Under the pieces are notes generated by a model. The model did not search any database. It was not told the origin of the DNA and worked only from the letters and a program-made list of their open reading frames with translations. This document shows, piece after piece, positions 13,846-15,164 of a DNA stretch of 15,164 nucleotides. Every line of letters begins with the position of its first letter. Position 1 is the first letter of the stretch. The position numbers and the translations under genes are program-made. The DNA comes from Acidimicrobiales bacterium (lineage in GTDB: Bacteria; Actinomycetota; Acidimicrobiia; Acidimicrobiales; Acidimicrobilacustridaceae), in NCBI GenBank assembly GCA_023264135.1, contig JALQSZ010000011.1, forward strand, positions 1-15,164, in the 5' to 3' direction.

Positions 13846-13857
13846 TGAGTGCACTCA
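13846..13857. promoter_or_regulatory. Candidate operator palindrome in the amidohydrolase leader (TGAGTGCACTCA)
   Basis: A perfect 12-bp palindrome 14 nt upstream of the amidohydrolase ATG. A further GAGTGC half-site lies at 13862-13867. It could bind a dimeric repressor or be chance. Confidence 0.3.
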
Positions 13858-13900
13858 ACGCGAGTGCGACGGACGCCGAGGGGCGCGTTCTGTTGACTGA

Positions 13901-13906
13901 ATCATA
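13901..13906 (-). promoter_or_regulatory. Candidate -10 box of the amidohydrolase gene (TATGAT)
   Basis: On the minus strand TATGAT is close to the TATAAT consensus and would give a leader of about 60 nt containing the TGAGTGCACTCA palindrome and AGGAGA. No matching -35 is visible 16-18 nt upstream. Confidence 0.35.
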
Positions 13907-13966
13907 GGTGACACAAGAGGGCTCGTGTGGAGTCGGAGAGTGAGCTAACCCGTGAGCTTCGAGTGA

Positions 13967-14824
13967 TCAAAGCCCCTTCGGGCGATTCGTGAACCGCTCT
14001 TCAGTCGGCGAAAAGAACCAACCGGCTCCGGCCTTGGTGCCACCGTCGACGGGGATGTTGTGGCCGGTCACGTAGGCCGAGAGGTCAGAGGCGAGGAACA
14101 GCGCCACTCGGGCCTGATCCTCAGGCCAACCGAGTCGGCCCACTGGCGCCCATGCTTCCCACAGGTGTTCGTAGCCAACAGCAGTCGAGATGTAGTCGAC
14201 CTGGGGCGTTTGTGTGAGATCCGGGCCAATGCCATTCACCCGAATCCCATTGCGGCCCATCGAGAGCGCGAGGTCCGTGCTGAATTTTGCACTTGCCGCT
14301 TTCATCGCTCCGTAAATCGGATCACCGGGATACCCGCGCATTCCTTCGACAGAGTGCACATTGACGATTGAACCCCCGCCGCCGGCGATCATCGACTCAA
14401 TGAACGTTTTGGTTGACGCCACCATGGCGAAGAAGTTGATGTCGTACATCGCCTTCCACGACTCCGGCGAGGATTTCCGAAATCGTTCAAGTGGCCGGAA
14501 GTCGCCCACGTTGTTCACCAGTACCTGCACATGCGGGTGATCAGAGAGAATCGTCGCCGCGACGGATTGAAGCTGCTCCCAGTCTCGACAATCGGCGATA
14601 TGAGCTCGCGCTACTCCACCATTGGCGGTGATATCGGTGACGGCGTCATTGGCAACCGTTGGATCGATGTCAATGATCTCAACGATCGCTCCGTGTTGTG
14701 CAAACAGGCGTGAAATCGAGCCGCCGATTCCCGTTCCGCCACCCGTGACGATCGCAACGCGACCTTCGAGGAGACGATTCCAATCGCCGATGGGAGCGGG
14801 TTGCGGATAGTTGAACTCAGTCAT
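13967..14824 (-). CDS. Short-chain dehydrogenase/reductase with C-terminal extension
   Basis: A 285-residue SDR oxidoreductase. It shows TGGGTGIG (27-34), an acidic residue at the end of strand 2 (D52 in EIIDID) that favours NAD(H), NNVG (104-107, Val in place of the usual Ala), catalytic S158, Y171 and K175 (YGAMK), and PVDGG near the C terminus. About 20 extra residues (AGAGWFFSPTEERFTNRPKG) follow the normal SDR end, and the N terminus carries about 20 residues before the first strand. AGGA (14835-14832) stands 7 nt before ATG 14824, which fixes the start although the frame is open further upstream. It may oxidise an alcohol on the pathway of the amidohydrolase downstream. Substrate unknown. 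Confidence 0.92.
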   Translation of the reverse strand: MTEFNYPQPAPIGDWNRLLEGRVAIVTGGGTGIGGSISRLFAQHGAIVEIIDIDPTVANDAVTDITANGGVARAHIADCRDWEQLQSVAATILSDHPHVQVLVNNVGDFRPLERFRKSSPESWKAMYDINFFAMVASTKTFIESMIAGGGGSIVNVHSVEGMRGYPGDPIYGAMKAASAKFSTDLALSMGRNGIRVNGIGPDLTQTPQVDYISTAVGYEHLWEAWAPVGRLGWPEDQARVALFLASDLSAYVTGHNIPVDGGTKAGAGWFFSPTEERFTNRPKGL

Positions 14825-14937
14825 GGTCGAATCCTGCCATGTGGTGACGATGAGCGACGTCTTCCCCTCCCGAACCCGACACCGAGGCCACAACTGCGCA
14901 AGGCTGAGCAGATGCCGGCTGCGCTTGAGATCGTCTC

Positions 14938-15164
14938 GTGAAGGATTCGATCGCGTCTGCTGTGCTGATTGCGCAGGTCGTGGGATCAGTCGGGATGTTT
15001 GGCGTGATCTGGACAATCCAACTTGTCCACTATCCGTTGATGCGCGCCATCCCCGACGATGCATTCGTTGCATATGAGCAAAAACACACCCGGATGATTT
15101 CATTTCTCGTGGGGCCACTCATGGCCATCGAAGGAGTGTGTGTTCTTGCGGTGTTTTTCTTCCG
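14938..15164 (+). CDS. Membrane protein, 3'-truncated by the window edge
   Basis: The frame opens after an in-frame TGA (14926-14928); GTG 14938 is the first usable start, and no stop occurs before the window ends, giving 75 codons. The product begins with a short polar stretch, then a hydrophobic segment (about 6-27) ending in IWTIQLVHYPLM. A polar, charged loop (ENDS-type content: IPDDAFVAYEQKHTR) and a second hydrophobic segment (FLVGPLMAIEGVCVLAVFF) follow. The Q-VHYP...AYE..H.R...GP pattern resembles a widespread family of uncharacterised membrane proteins, recalled by eye only. It diverges from the SDR gene across 113 bp, in which I see no convincing promoter. Start and identity are moderate; reality as a gene is likely because of the clear membrane pattern. 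Confidence 0.65.
   Translation, partial: MKDSIASAVLIAQVVGSVGMFGVIWTIQLVHYPLMRAIPDDAFVAYEQKHTRMISFLVGPLMAIEGVCVLAVFFF

Noticed and set aside
13193..13900. Open frame (235 codons) on the plus strand opposite the amidohydrolase
   Set aside because: Val/Arg-rich antisense frame without motifs; the amidohydrolase on the other strand is complete.
14825..15118. Upstream extension of the second SDR frame
   Set aside because: No SDR-like sequence; it overlaps the divergent membrane-protein gene, and AGGA marks the start at 14824.
1..15164. A mobile element or defence island
   Set aside because: No transposase, integrase, terminal repeats, tRNA-associated junction, nuclease or CRISPR-like repeats were seen; the gene content is metabolic and transport-related.

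Overview
This window reads as part of an actinobacterial chromosome, most likely a mid-GC lineage such as Acidimicrobiia. The placement is an inference from gene content: two soluble CYPs, a probable F420-dependent DDN-type reductase, DUF2752 and DUF4234 membrane proteins, an ACMSD-like amidohydrolase, frequent GTG starts and candidate leaderless promoters. Coding density is very high. No gap without a gene exceeds 300 bases (the longest is about 135), and I see no tRNA, rRNA, CRISPR array, insertion sequence or integrase.

Layout. Positions 1-7226 are a plus-strand run of six genes: a 5'-truncated cytochrome P450, an exported metallophosphoesterase, a PuuC-like aldehyde dehydrogenase, a TMEM175-type potassium channel, a FUSC-like half-size transporter (ATGA overlap with the channel gene) and a 14-helix DHA2-type MFS exporter. 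Positions 9538-7230 are a minus-strand operon of a second, complete cytochrome P450, a classical SDR and a YkgJ-type CxxC zinc/iron-cluster protein. Its last gene ends 3 bp from the MFS stop. Divergent from it is a VOC-superfamily protein (9667), then a DUF4234 membrane protein ending in a strong UUCG-loop terminator. Converging on that are a DUF2752 membrane protein and a DDN-like reductase (minus strand). Divergent from the reductase are a DoxX-like protein and a Ser/Thr/Gly-rich lipoprotein, closed by a bidirectional terminator that also serves the amidohydrolase converging from the right. A second SDR lies upstream of the amidohydrolase, and a membrane-protein gene running off the right edge diverges from that SDR.

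Function. The theme is oxidative breakdown or modification of a hydrophobic organic compound: P450 hydroxylation, alcohol oxidation by SDRs, aldehyde oxidation by the ALDH, hydrolysis or decarboxylation by the amidohydrolase, possibly ring chemistry by the VOC protein, with FUSC and MFS pumps handling export. The substrate cannot be read from sequence, and no ferredoxin or ferredoxin reductase for either P450 is in the window. I do not see a clearly new defence or mobile system. The points most worth a second look are a divergent promoter pair with identical -10 hexamers placed for leaderless transcription, a LacI-like palindrome ahead of the lipoprotein, a G8 tract inside a Shine-Dalgarno, a phosphoesterase with altered metal motifs and ten cysteines, and the coupled channel/FUSC pair.
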